Translations under genes and position numbers: made by a program
DNA from: Solirubrobacteraceae bacterium
GTDB lineage: Bacteria > Actinomycetota > Thermoleophilia > Solirubrobacterales > Solirubrobacteraceae
Assembly: GCA_025449845.1 (NCBI GenBank)
Contig: JANWIP010000014.1
Location: forward strand, 1 to 64,000
DNA: 64,000 nucleotides
Direction of reading: 5' to 3'
The notes under the pieces: model-generated
Told to the model about the DNA's origin: nothing
Seen by the model: only the letters and a program-made list of their open reading frames with translations
Databases searched by the model: none
Shown here: positions 35,796 through 44,138 of the stretch, piece after piece
Layout of the letters: each line of letters begins with the position of its first letter
Position numbering within the stretch: position 1 is the stretch's first letter

Positions 35796-37187
35796 ATGGC
35801 CGAGTCAAGCTATGACTGCATCGTTATCGGCGCCGGTCCCGGCGGCTATGTGGCGGCGATCCGCGCTGCGCAGCTCGGCAAGAAGACAGCCGTGGTTGAG
35901 AAGGACAAGGTCGGTGGCCGCTGCCTCAACTACGCCTGCATCCCGGCCAAGGCGGTCCTGCGCTCGGCGGACCTGCTCAGCGAGGTGCGCGAGGCGGGAG
36001 ACTTCGGGCTGAAGGTCAGTGGCGTCGAGGTCGACTTCGCCGCCGTGCAGGCCAGACGCGAAAAGGTCGTCTCCACACTGGTGGTGGGAGTCGGGGGGCT
36101 CTTCAAGAAGAACGGCATCGATTTGATCGAGGGCTCCGCGACGCTGGCTGATTCGGGCCCACCCACCCACCCACCCACCCGCGTGCGCGTCGGCGAGGAC
36201 GAGATCGCGGCCGAGACCGTGATCCTGGCAACAGGCTCGGTGCGCCGGCCGATCCCCGACGTGGAGTTCGGCGGGCGTGTGATCGGCACAGAAGAGGCCT
36301 GGGCGCTCAGCGAGCTGCCAGCTCGCCTGGCCGTTGTCGGCGCGGGGGCCTCCGGTGCGGAGATCGCCTCCGGCTACGCGCGCCTGGGCAGCGAGGTGCT
36401 GCTGTTTGAGATGCTCGACCGCGTTTTGCCGACCGAGGATGCCGACATCTCACGGCTCGTGGAACGAGGTCTGAAGCGTCAGGGGATGCAGGTCATCACC
36501 GGCACCCCCGTGGAGAACGTCAGCAGCACGGACACAGGCGTGAGCTTCACCTACGGCGGCGAGTCAACTGAAGTGGACTACCTCGTGATCTGCGCCGGTC
36601 GCGCCCCCGACGCCGCTGGGCTCGGGCTGGAGGCGGCGGGAGTCGAACTGGATGATCGCGGCCTGGTCAAGGTGGACGGCGCGCTGCGCACCACCGCCGC
36701 CGGCGTCTACGCCATCGGCGACCTCGTCCTCGGCCCCGCGCTAGCGCACAAGGCCTCCGATGAGGGCGTCATCGCCGTCGAGGACTCCGCCGGGCTGCCG
36801 ACCCATGCGCTGTCCTACATCGACATTCCCCGCGCCACCTTCTGCACCCCCAACGTGGGCTCCTTCGGGCTGACCGAGGAGCAGGCGCGCGAGCAGGGCT
36901 ACGACGTCGTCGTCGGCAAGGTGCCTTACGGCGCCGTGGGCGGCGGCGCCGTCTATGGCGACCGCACAGGCCTCGTGAAGCTCGTGGGCGAGCGCAAATA
37001 CGGCGAACTGCTCGGCGGGCACATCGTCGGCAGCCGCGCCACCGAGTTGATCCAGGAGCTCGTCAACGTGCGCATGCTTGAGGGTGGCTACGCCGAGGTC
37101 GGCCGCATCGTGCACGGGCACCCCACGCTGTCCGAGGCCGTCATGGAAGCCGGGCGGGCGGCAGATGGCTGGCTCATCCACGGCTGA
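35796..37187 (+). CDS. lpdA: Dihydrolipoamide dehydrogenase (E3)
   Basis: A 463-residue FAD flavoprotein that reoxidises dihydrolipoyl groups of E2 with NAD+. The FAD motif is VIGAGPGGYVAAIRAAQLG, and the redox disulfide is in GGRCLNYACIPAKA (C-x4-C; the usual GG-T-C-L-N-V-G-C form is changed at two positions). The NAD motif is LAVVGAGASGAEIASGYARLG, and the second FAD motif VYAIGDLVLGPALAHKA. The active-site base lies in HGHPTLSEAVMEA. A loop near residue 127 is encoded by five CCCA repeats (36159-36178) that could slip. It opens the pyruvate dehydrogenase part of the operon. Confidence 0.95.
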   Translation: MAESSYDCIVIGAGPGGYVAAIRAAQLGKKTAVVEKDKVGGRCLNYACIPAKAVLRSADLLSEVREAGDFGLKVSGVEVDFAAVQARREKVVSTLVVGVGGLFKKNGIDLIEGSATLADSGPPTHPPTRVRVGEDEIAAETVILATGSVRRPIPDVEFGGRVIGTEEAWALSELPARLAVVGAGASGAEIASGYARLGSEVLLFEMLDRVLPTEDADISRLVERGLKRQGMQVITGTPVENVSSTDTGVSFTYGGESTEVDYLVICAGRAPDAAGLGLEAAGVELDDRGLVKVDGALRTTAAGVYAIGDLVLGPALAHKASDEGVIAVEDSAGLPTHALSYIDIPRATFCTPNVGSFGLTEEQAREQGYDVVVGKVPYGAVGGGAVYGDRTGLVKLVGERKYGELLGGHIVGSRATELIQELVNVRMLEGGYAEVGRIVHGHPTLSEAVMEAGRAADGWLIHG

Positions 37188-37800
37188 GGCCGCCTCCTCG
37201 TCCACGGCGCGGGCCTCCACCTCGTCCACGGCGCAGGCCGCCTTCTACTTCGATCTGGGCAGCCCGCTGGCCTATCTGGCGGCGGAGCGCGTGCTGCATG
37301 TGTTTCCGGGCCCCGCCGAATGGCAGCCGGTGCTCGCGCGTGAGCTGAGCCCGGGCGCCGCGTCGTTTGCCTTGCGCTGCCAAAACGAGGGTGAGGTCTT
37401 GCGCGACAACGTCCAGCGCCGCGCGCGGGCACTGGGATTGCAGGCCCTGCAGTGGCCCGCGGACTTCCCCTTCGACAGCGAGCTGGCGATGCTGGCGGCC
37501 ACCTATGCCAAGTCGATCGGCCGCACCGTGCCCTTCGTTCAGGCCGCCTTCCGCCAGGCCTTCGCGGGCGGGCGCAGCCTGGCCGAGATGGACAATGTGC
37601 TGGTGGCAGCGGCTGCGTGTGAGATGCACCCCAAGGCCGTGCTCGCGGGGGTGGGGATGGCGTCCGTGCGGACCGAGCTGAGCCGGGCAACGGCACAAGC
37701 CGCGCAGGCCGGCGTGAGCGATGTTCCCGCCGTGCGTGTCGGTGAGCGCGTGTTCGTCGGGGAGCGCTCGGTGGAGGAAGCGGCAGCGCAGATCCCATGA
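37165..37800 (+). CDS. DsbA-fold 2-hydroxychromene-2-carboxylate isomerase-like protein
   Basis: A 211-residue protein with the DsbA-like thioredoxin fold of the HCCA isomerase/kappa-GST branch (AAFYFDLGSPLAYLAAERV, then WQPVLARELSPG). The C-x2-C redox pair is absent; that branch uses glutathione or another thiol. The end, VSDVPAVRVGERVFVGE, is the conserved cis-Pro region and last strand. The first 25 residues are a Ser/Thr/Ala-rich repeat from two copies of CTCGTCCACGGCGC. It overlaps lpdA by 23 bases and the next gene by four. A role in the pyruvate dehydrogenase operon is not obvious. Confidence 0.8.
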   Translation: MAGSSTAEAASSSTARASTSSTAQAAFYFDLGSPLAYLAAERVLHVFPGPAEWQPVLARELSPGAASFALRCQNEGEVLRDNVQRRARALGLQALQWPADFPFDSELAMLAATYAKSIGRTVPFVQAAFRQAFAGGRSLAEMDNVLVAAAACEMHPKAVLAGVGMASVRTELSRATAQAAQAGVSDVPAVRVGERVFVGERSVEEAAAQIP

Positions 37801-38036
37801 AGGCCAACCGCGCCTATCGCCTGATCGTCAAGCGCGGCGGCTGGATGCCGGCGGCGCTAGCGGACCCTGGTCGGGTGGACCACATCGAGGTCGTGGAGAT
37901 CCACGGCGGCGAGGTCGTGCTGTTCTGGGACTGCCCGCCGCACGAGGCAGCAAAGCGCGCGAAGGCGCTGCGCGCGGACCTCTCGCAGCTGCAGGACACG
38001 GAGTTTCTGGCGCGCTGGAGTACCGTGGAGAGCTGA
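37797..38036 (+). CDS. Small conserved-looking protein of unknown function
   Basis: A 79-residue protein (KANRAYRLIVKRGGWMPAAL at the start, VDHIEVVEIHGGEVVLFWDC in the middle, a helical end KRAKALRADLSQLQD). The alternating pattern suggests a small beta-alpha fold. The single Cys in FWDCPPHEAAK is notable. It is tied to both neighbours: ATGA overlap with the isomerase-like gene and TGATG with pdhA. I do not recognise the family. Position suggests an accessory factor for E1 or for the whole complex. Confidence 0.7.
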   Translation: MKANRAYRLIVKRGGWMPAALADPGRVDHIEVVEIHGGEVVLFWDCPPHEAAKRAKALRADLSQLQDTEFLARWSTVES

Positions 38037-39079
38037 TGGCCCAGACACAGCCCGAGCCTGGGGGCACGCGTGTGATGCGAACCCCACCCGCCCTGCCCGA
38101 TCCCGAGACGGCACGCGAGTGGCTTGCCACGATGACGCTGATCCGCCGCTTCGAGGAGCGCGCGGGCGAGATGTACGCGCGGGCAAAGGTCGGGGGCTTC
38201 CTGCACCTGTCGATCGGTGAGGAGGCCGCGATCGTGGGAGCCGCTAGGGCGCTGCGCGAGGAGGACTATCTGATCGCCACCTATCGCTCGCATGGACATG
38301 CCTTGGCACGCGGAACGCCGCCCGAGCAGGTGATGGCCGAGCTATTTGGACGCGTCGATGGCTGCTGCAAGGGTCGCGGCGGCTCGATGCACATGTTCGA
38401 TCTCAAGCGGCGCTTCATGGGCGGCTACGGCATCGTCGGCGGCAACCTGCCGATCGCCGCGGGCATCGCCCTCTCAAGCGACTACCGCGAGACGGAGGAG
38501 GTCACGCTGTGCGTGTTCGGCGACGGCGCCTCCAATCAGGGCACCTTCGGCGAGACGCTCAACCTCGCCGCGCTGTGGAAACTGCCCGTGGTGTTCATGG
38601 TCACCAACAATCAGTTCGGCATGGGCACCGCGCTCAAGCGTCACTCCGCCGTGACGGACCTACAGCGCAAGGGCGAGAGCCTGGGCGTACCCGGCACGCG
38701 CTGTGACGGCATGGACGTGCTCGACACCCATACCGTCGTCAGCGAAGCCGTGGAGCGCGTGCGCGCCGAGCGCCAGCCGATGCTCGTGGAGGCCATCACC
38801 TACCGCTTTCGCGGTCACTCCATGGCCGATCCCGAGCAGTATCGCTCGAAGGAGGAGGTCACGCTGTGGCGCGAGCGCGACCCCATTCCAGCCTTTGCCG
38901 CCGAGCTTGAGGGGGCAGGTGCGATCGACGCCGCCGAGCAGGCGCGCATCGAGGAGGACGCCGTCGCGCGCGTCGATGCCGCCGTCGAGTTCGCCGACGC
39001 CTCGCCTTTCCCGCAGCCAGAGTCGCTGTATGACAATGCCTACGTGGTCGATGAGCAGGTCAAGGGGCGCTACCACTGA
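38036..39079 (+). CDS. pdhA: Pyruvate dehydrogenase E1 component, alpha subunit
   Basis: A 347-residue TPP-binding subunit of the pyruvate (or branched-chain 2-oxoacid) dehydrogenase E1. LHLSIGEEAAIVGAARAL and YRSHGHALARG are family marks. The TPP/Mg motif starts GDGASNQGTFGE and ends in NN (VVFMVTNNQFGMGT). The phosphorylation-loop region is YRFRGHSMADPEQYRSKEE. E1 alpha of this length with a separate beta subunit is the heterotetrameric form. The start overlaps the small gene (TGATG), and the stop overlaps pdhB in the same way. Pyruvate is the likely substrate because lipB/lipA and the plastid-like E2 follow. Confidence 0.93.
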   Translation: MAQTQPEPGGTRVMRTPPALPDPETAREWLATMTLIRRFEERAGEMYARAKVGGFLHLSIGEEAAIVGAARALREEDYLIATYRSHGHALARGTPPEQVMAELFGRVDGCCKGRGGSMHMFDLKRRFMGGYGIVGGNLPIAAGIALSSDYRETEEVTLCVFGDGASNQGTFGETLNLAALWKLPVVFMVTNNQFGMGTALKRHSAVTDLQRKGESLGVPGTRCDGMDVLDTHTVVSEAVERVRAERQPMLVEAITYRFRGHSMADPEQYRSKEEVTLWRERDPIPAFAAELEGAGAIDAAEQARIEEDAVARVDAAVEFADASPFPQPESLYDNAYVVDEQVKGRYH

Positions 39080-40092
39080 TGCCTGAGCTGCGCTACCGCG
39101 AAGCGCTCAATCAGGCCCTGCGCGAGGAGCTTCAGCGAGACGAGCGCGTGGTGCTGATGGGCGAGGACATCGGCGTCTTCGGGGGCGCCTTCAAGGTCAC
39201 CGAAGGGCTGTTGGAGGAGTTCGGCGAGCGGCGTGTGCGCGACACGCCCATCTCCGAGAACACCTTCGTCGGCATCGGCGTCGGCGCAGCCATGACCGGC
39301 CTGCGTCCCGTCGTGGAGCTGATGACCGTCAACTTCGCGCTGCTCGCCTTCGATCAGATCGTCAACCACGCCGCCCACATCCACTACATGTTCGGCGGCC
39401 AGGCGCGGGTGCCGCTGGTGGTGCGCATGCCTCAGGGAGCAGGGCACCAGCTCGGCCCCACCCACTCGCACTGCCTGGAGGCCATGTTCCTGCACGTCCC
39501 CGGCTTGCTGGTCGCCACGCCCTCCACGGCCGCCGACGCCAAGGGTCTGCTCAAGACCGCGATCCGCGATGAAAATCCCGTGATCTTCATCGAGCACGAG
39601 TCGCTCTATGGCGTGCGCGGCGAGGTGCCCGACCCCCCAACGCCGGGGACAGGCGGCGAAGAGCACCTGGTGAGCTTCGGGCGCGCTGCCGTGCGCCGTG
39701 AGGGCAGCGACGTGACGATCGTCGGTGTCTCGCGCATGGCCGTCACGGCCCAGCGCGCCGCCGAGCAGCTTGCCGCCGAGCATGGGGTGCAGGCCGAGGT
39801 GATCGACCCTCGCACGCTGCGCCCGCTCGACCTCGACACGATCCTGCAGTCCGTCGCCAAGACCAACCGCTGCGTCGTTGTCGAGGAGGGCTGGCCGCAT
39901 GGAGGGGTCGGCGCCAACCTCTCAGCCTTGATCTCCGAACAGGCCTTTGACGATCTCGACGCTCCCGTTAGGCGCGTGTCGGGCGCCGATGTGCCGATGC
40001 CCTACTCCAAGCCGCTGGAGGACATCGCCTACCCCCATGAGCCGCAGATTGTGCAGGCGGCGCTGGCGGTTCTTGGAGGCGTGCGCGCATGA
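39079..40092 (+). CDS. pdhB: Pyruvate dehydrogenase E1 component, beta subunit
   Basis: A 337-residue partner of PdhA. It has the transketolase-like pyrimidine-binding domain (VVLMGEDIGVFGGAFKVTEG, DTPISENTFVGIGVGAAM) with the Glu that activates TPP, followed by FGGQARVPLVVRMPQGAG and the C-terminal domain (AEVIDPRTLRPLDLDTIL, VVVEEGWPHGGVGANL). The length and order match E1 beta proteins. ATG 39079 lies within TGATG with the pdhA stop, and the end overlaps pdhC by four bases, so alpha, beta and E2 are made in step. Confidence 0.95.
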   Translation: MPELRYREALNQALREELQRDERVVLMGEDIGVFGGAFKVTEGLLEEFGERRVRDTPISENTFVGIGVGAAMTGLRPVVELMTVNFALLAFDQIVNHAAHIHYMFGGQARVPLVVRMPQGAGHQLGPTHSHCLEAMFLHVPGLLVATPSTAADAKGLLKTAIRDENPVIFIEHESLYGVRGEVPDPPTPGTGGEEHLVSFGRAAVRREGSDVTIVGVSRMAVTAQRAAEQLAAEHGVQAEVIDPRTLRPLDLDTILQSVAKTNRCVVVEEGWPHGGVGANLSALISEQAFDDLDAPVRRVSGADVPMPYSKPLEDIAYPHEPQIVQAALAVLGGVRA

Positions 40093-41291
40093 CCGAGATG
40101 GTGATGCCGCGTCTGTCGGACACGATGGAGGAGGGCACCATTCTGCGCTGGCTCAAGGCCGACGGCGAGCACGTCAAACGGGGCGAGGAGCTTGTCGAGA
40201 TCGAGACCGACAAGGCCAACATGACCTACGAGTCCGATCAGGAAGGAACGCTTCAGATCGTTGCTCAGGAGGGGGATACGCTGGCAGTGGGGCAGACGAT
40301 CGCGCACATTGGGGAGGGTGAGCCGAATGGGGCGGCGCTGAGCGCGGCTACGCCTGGAGCGGCACCACTTGAGGCCAAGCCAGTCAGTGTGATGCCGGTG
40401 GCACAAGATGCGCCAAAAGTAGTGCAGCCGGCCGATCATGAGCGGATCAAGGCATCTCCAGTCGCCCGGCGAGTGGCCAGAGAGAACGATGTTGATCTGC
40501 AAAAGCTGAGCGGTACGGGGCCGGGAGGGCGGATCGTCAAGGCCGATGTTGAAGCCGCCAATGAGACACCTGCCGCCCCGCCACTGCCGGCCGTCGAAGG
40601 CGCCAAGGGCGAGACCTCGGTTCAGGAGCTGTCGCGCACCCAGCGCACCATCGCCCGCCGCATGGCCGAGTCCAAGGCCACGATTCCCGACTTCACCTTG
40701 AACATGGATGTCGATATGGAGGAGTGCGTGGCGCTGCGCACGCAGCTGAAGGAAATGACTCAGCCTGGTGTACCCACTTACAACGACATGGTCGTCAAGG
40801 CTTGCGCCCTCGCCTTGCGCGAGTTCCCGCGCGCGAACGCCGGCTACCGCGACGGCAACTTCGAGCTGCACTCACGTGTCAACGTGGGCGTGGCTGTCGC
40901 CACCGACGATGCCCTTGTCGTGCCCACCGTGTTTGACGCCGACACCAAATCCCTGGGGGAGATAGCCCGCGAGACACGGGCGCTTGCCGAGCGCGTTCGC
41001 GCCGCCACCATCACCCCGCCCGAGCTGGGCGGCGGGACCTTCACCGTCTCCAACCTCGGCATGTTCGGCGTCACTCGCTTCATCGCGATCATCAACCCCC
41101 CGCAGGCCGCGATCCTCTCCGTCGGCGCGCTGGAGCCGCGGCCCGTCGTGCGCAATGGAGAAATCCTTGCCCGCCATACCATGTCGATCACGCTCGCCTG
41201 CGACCACCGCATCCTCTACGGCGCCGACGCCGCCAACTTCCTCGCGCGCATCCGCGAGTTGCTACAGGCGCCGGCGTCGCTGACGCTGTAA
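40089..41291 (+). CDS. pdhC: Dihydrolipoamide acetyltransferase (E2)
   Basis: A 400-residue core of the complex that takes the acetyl group from E1 to CoA. Residues 1-80 are one lipoyl domain with the modified Lys in ETDKANMTYE. Residues 122-158 are the E1/E3-binding domain (ASPVARRVARENDVDL, GTGPGGRIVKADVEA). The catalytic domain follows (VQELSRTQRTIARRMAESK). The catalytic His motif reads DHRILYGADAANF, with Tyr where most E2 proteins have Asp (DHR-x2-DG); chloroplast and cyanobacterial E2 share this Y-G-A-D form. ATG 40089 overlaps pdhB. Confidence 0.95.
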   Translation: MTEMVMPRLSDTMEEGTILRWLKADGEHVKRGEELVEIETDKANMTYESDQEGTLQIVAQEGDTLAVGQTIAHIGEGEPNGAALSAATPGAAPLEAKPVSVMPVAQDAPKVVQPADHERIKASPVARRVARENDVDLQKLSGTGPGGRIVKADVEAANETPAAPPLPAVEGAKGETSVQELSRTQRTIARRMAESKATIPDFTLNMDVDMEECVALRTQLKEMTQPGVPTYNDMVVKACALALREFPRANAGYRDGNFELHSRVNVGVAVATDDALVVPTVFDADTKSLGEIARETRALAERVRAATITPPELGGGTFTVSNLGMFGVTRFIAIINPPQAAILSVGALEPRPVVRNGEILARHTMSITLACDHRILYGADAANFLARIRELLQAPASLTL

Positions 41292-41318
41292 TGGCGGGCG
41301 CTAGGCTGGAGGGAGCAG

Positions 41319-42062
41319 ATGAGCGTCGCCGCCAGATCCTCTTCAGATGAGCTGTGGGTATGCCAGCTGGGCACCGTCCCCTGGCGCGAGGCCGTTGTGA
41401 TGCAGGAGCAGATCAGGACACGCAGGCAGGCGGGGGAGCTGCCGGACACGCTGCTGCTGCTGGAGCATCCGCCGGTCTATACGCGCGGACGGCGCTCGCA
41501 TGCGGGGGAGCTGATGCTGGGTGAGGACTTCTACCGCGCGCGAGGGATCGAAGTCGTGGATACCAACCGAGGCGGGCGCGTCACCTACCACGGTCCGGGG
41601 CAGCTCGTGGGGTATCCGATCATGGGCGTGACCGATGTGCTCGCGCATCTGCGCACTATCGAGCAGGCGCTCGTCCTGTCGCTCGCGCAGGAAGGGATCA
41701 AAGCGCGCAGCCGTGTCGATGACGGAGCTGACTTCACGGGCGTCTGGGTGGAAGGGCGCAAGATCGCCTCGCTCGGCGTACACGTCTCGCGCGGGATCAG
41801 CACGCACGGCTTCGCCGTCAATGTCGAGAACGATCTGGAGCCGTTCTCGTGGGTGGTGGCCTGCGGCCTGCCGGATGTGGAGATGACCTCCGTGGCACGC
41901 GAGCTTGGACCGGGACGAGCGGCTGGAGTGGCTTGCTTTCGTAAGCGGGTCGCGCATCAGTTCTGCCGCGCTCATGGGCAGCGTCAGCGGCTGGTATCAC
42001 CACGGCGATTGGGCATCGAGGCTCCCCTCGCGCTCAGCCGTAGAGCAATGGTGATGGCGTGA
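41319..42062 (+). CDS. lipB: Octanoyltransferase LipB
   Basis: A 247-residue enzyme that moves an octanoyl group from acyl carrier protein to the lipoyl domains of E2. Family motifs are RGGRVTYHGPGQLVGYPI near residue 83, GRKIASLGVHVSRGISTHG with the catalytic Lys near 147, and ACGLPDVEMTSV with the catalytic Cys near 186. The last 50 residues (RAAGVACFRKRVAHQFC onward) are longer than in short LipB. The start ATG 41319 follows GGAGGGA, 27 bases after pdhC, and the stop overlaps lipA (GTGA). Confidence 0.94.
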   Translation: MSVAARSSSDELWVCQLGTVPWREAVVMQEQIRTRRQAGELPDTLLLLEHPPVYTRGRRSHAGELMLGEDFYRARGIEVVDTNRGGRVTYHGPGQLVGYPIMGVTDVLAHLRTIEQALVLSLAQEGIKARSRVDDGADFTGVWVEGRKIASLGVHVSRGISTHGFAVNVENDLEPFSWVVACGLPDVEMTSVARELGPGRAAGVACFRKRVAHQFCRAHGQRQRLVSPRRLGIEAPLALSRRAMVMA

Positions 42063-43054
42063 GCTCAACGGAGGCACTTCCAGAGCGGGCGCACTCCACC
42101 CGCTCGCGCGCCAACCCCGGCGGCATGGACGTGCTGAAGGTGCTCGGTCCCGAGGTCCGCCCGCTGCGCGAGCGCAAGCCGCCGTGGTTTAAGGTGCCTC
42201 CACCGGGGGGCCAGCGCTACCGCGAGCTGACCGAGCTGATCCGCTCGGAGAACCTGCACACGGTCTGCCAGGAGGCGGCGTGCCCTAACGTGGGCGAGTG
42301 CTGGGAGCGGGGCACCGCGACCTTCATGATCCTCGGCGACACCTGCACCCGCCGCTGCGGTTTCTGCAACGTCAAGACGGGCAAGCCGACCTGGAACGAC
42401 CCGCTTGAGCCCGCGCGCGTGGCACGCTCGATCGCCAAGATGGGCCTGCGCCACGCCGTCATCACCTCGGTCGACCGCGACGACCTGCCCGATAAGGGCG
42501 CCTCCGCGTTCGTCGGCGTCATCCGCCAGGTGCGCCGCCAGGCGCCGGAGTGCATGGTCGAGGTGTTGACCCCCGACTTCCAGGGGCAGGAGATGCCGCT
42601 CGCGAAGGTGATCGCCGAGCGGCCTGACGTTTTCAACCACAACGTCGAGGTCGTGCCGCGGCTGTACTCCGTCGCCCGCCGCGGCTCCACCTTCAAGCGC
42701 TCCTGCCGCGTGCTCAAGCTCGCCAAGGAGATGGGCGGCGCCAACGTTGTCACCAAGTCCGGGCTCATGGTCGGGCTCGGTGAGACCCACGAGGAGATGG
42801 TCGAGACCTTCGGCGCGCTACGCGAGCAGGGCGTGCAGGTGCTCACCGTCGGGCAGTATCTGCGGCCCTCCGAGCGCCACCTGCCGGTCGTACGCTATTG
42901 GCACCCGGACGAGTTCGCGGCGCTGGAGCTGGCGGCCTACGAGCTTGGCTTCGAGCACGTTGCGGCAGGGCCGCTAGTGCGCTCCAGCTATCACGCCGAT
43001 CAGCACGTGCAGCAGACCCGGCCGGGCATTGGGCCGCTAGCCGCGCGCGGGTAG
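42059..43054 (+). CDS. lipA: Lipoyl synthase LipA
   Basis: A 331-residue radical-SAM enzyme that inserts two sulfurs into octanoyl-E2. It has the auxiliary cluster motif C-x4-C-x5-C (CQEAACPNVGECW), the radical-SAM C-x3-C-x2-C (DTCTRRCGFCNV) and the C-terminal R-S-S-Y (LVRSSYHAD), whose Ser binds the auxiliary cluster. ITSVDRDDLPDKGA and NHNVEVVPRLY are also typical. GTG 42059 overlaps lipB; the family core begins near MDVLKVLGPEVRPL. It is the last gene of the operon; R3 of cassette 3 converges on it 36 bases later. Confidence 0.96.
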   Translation: MSSTEALPERAHSTRSRANPGGMDVLKVLGPEVRPLRERKPPWFKVPPPGGQRYRELTELIRSENLHTVCQEAACPNVGECWERGTATFMILGDTCTRRCGFCNVKTGKPTWNDPLEPARVARSIAKMGLRHAVITSVDRDDLPDKGASAFVGVIRQVRRQAPECMVEVLTPDFQGQEMPLAKVIAERPDVFNHNVEVVPRLYSVARRGSTFKRSCRVLKLAKEMGGANVVTKSGLMVGLGETHEEMVETFGALREQGVQVLTVGQYLRPSERHLPVVRYWHPDEFAALELAAYELGFEHVAAGPLVRSSYHADQHVQQTRPGIGPLAARG

Positions 43055-43089
43055 GCTTCACTCTCGGGTCGTCGCCCGAAGATGTCCGC

Positions 43090-44124
43090 CTACACCGCCG
43101 TGCTCGTGTCGATCCGGATGGCGTTCTCGACGTCCAGCCCGCGTCGGGTCAGACGCCAGGCATTGGGGGCGCCCTTGGTGTGGCCGTCGCCGCCGTTTTC
43201 GATCAGGCCGAGGTTGGCGAGGCGCATCAGGAGCTTTGAGACCTGTCCCTGATCCGCCACGCCTGCCTGCTCGGCCACCAGACGGTTGCTCGCGCCGGGA
43301 TGTTGGGCGAGCACCGACAGCACGCGCAGTGTGCGGTAGGTGAGGCGCATGTCAAGACCCTCCAGCGCGTCTCCCGCGCGCGGCGCGGGACGCTTTGGGC
43401 GCTTCGGGGCTGGGCGCGCCAGCTCGCGGTCGGCCGCGGCCGCGCCGAGGTATGGCAGCACGATCATGCCCATCAGCGCGCCTTGGAGGTCGCTCAGCGG
43501 CTTGGGCGCCGCCCTGCGGTGGGGAGAGGTGGCTGAGGCCCTGCCTTCCGGAGCAGGGACCGGCCCAGACTCAAGCGCACGTGCATGGATCACGGCCAGC
43601 ACCGCGCCGACGACGCCCTCCGCAGCCAACGGCGGAGCCTCCTTCTTCGCCTCGGAGCGGCCCTCATCCACCGCCGCGATCAGGGCTCGCAAAACGCGTG
43701 TTCGGTGCTCAAGCACGCGGGGACCCGCGGCCAGCGCCTCCACCACACACACCGTGCGCAACTCCGGCTCATCGTCCAACAGACCCAGCACCGACGCCAG
43801 GCCGGCCCGCATCCGGTCCCGCCAGCCAGTCTGTGAGTCATACGCCTCGCGCACGACCGATGCCACGCGATCGATCGCATCGTCGAACGCCTCGATGAAG
43901 CAGTCTTCGCGGTTCTCGAACAGGTCATAAAACGTCTTGCGCGAGACCCCCGCGCGCGCCACCACCCGCTCCACCGACATGCGCGCGTACCCCTCTTGCG
44001 CCACCACCTGCCGTGCCGCCAGCAGCATCCGCGCACGCTGCACCTCCGAGACCCGTTCGCGCGGGAGCACCTCCGACCCGGAGCGCCGTCCCGCCCCGGG
44101 CTTGTTCGCATTACGAGGGGTCAT
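43090..44124 (-). CDS. R3: TetR-family regulator with C-terminal winged helix (cassette 3)
   Basis: A 344-residue regulator of the cassette family. TetR domain: VVARAGVSRKTFYDLFENRED, near residues 50-72. C-terminal winged helix: MRLTYRTLRVLSVLAQHPG, SNRLVAEQAGVADQGQVSKL, RLANLGLIENGG. The middle domain shares VVEALAAGPRVLEHRTRVL with R1 and R2, probably the ligand or dimer part. I chose ATG 44124, five bases after GGAGG, over GTG 44136, which overlaps that site. It is the last gene of the cassette, 14 bases after the B3 stop. Confidence 0.88.
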   Translation of the reverse strand: MTPRNANKPGAGRRSGSEVLPRERVSEVQRARMLLAARQVVAQEGYARMSVERVVARAGVSRKTFYDLFENREDCFIEAFDDAIDRVASVVREAYDSQTGWRDRMRAGLASVLGLLDDEPELRTVCVVEALAAGPRVLEHRTRVLRALIAAVDEGRSEAKKEAPPLAAEGVVGAVLAVIHARALESGPVPAPEGRASATSPHRRAAPKPLSDLQGALMGMIVLPYLGAAAADRELARPAPKRPKRPAPRAGDALEGLDMRLTYRTLRVLSVLAQHPGASNRLVAEQAGVADQGQVSKLLMRLANLGLIENGGDGHTKGAPNAWRLTRRGLDVENAIRIDTSTAV

Positions 44125-44138
44125 AACGGCCTCCACGC

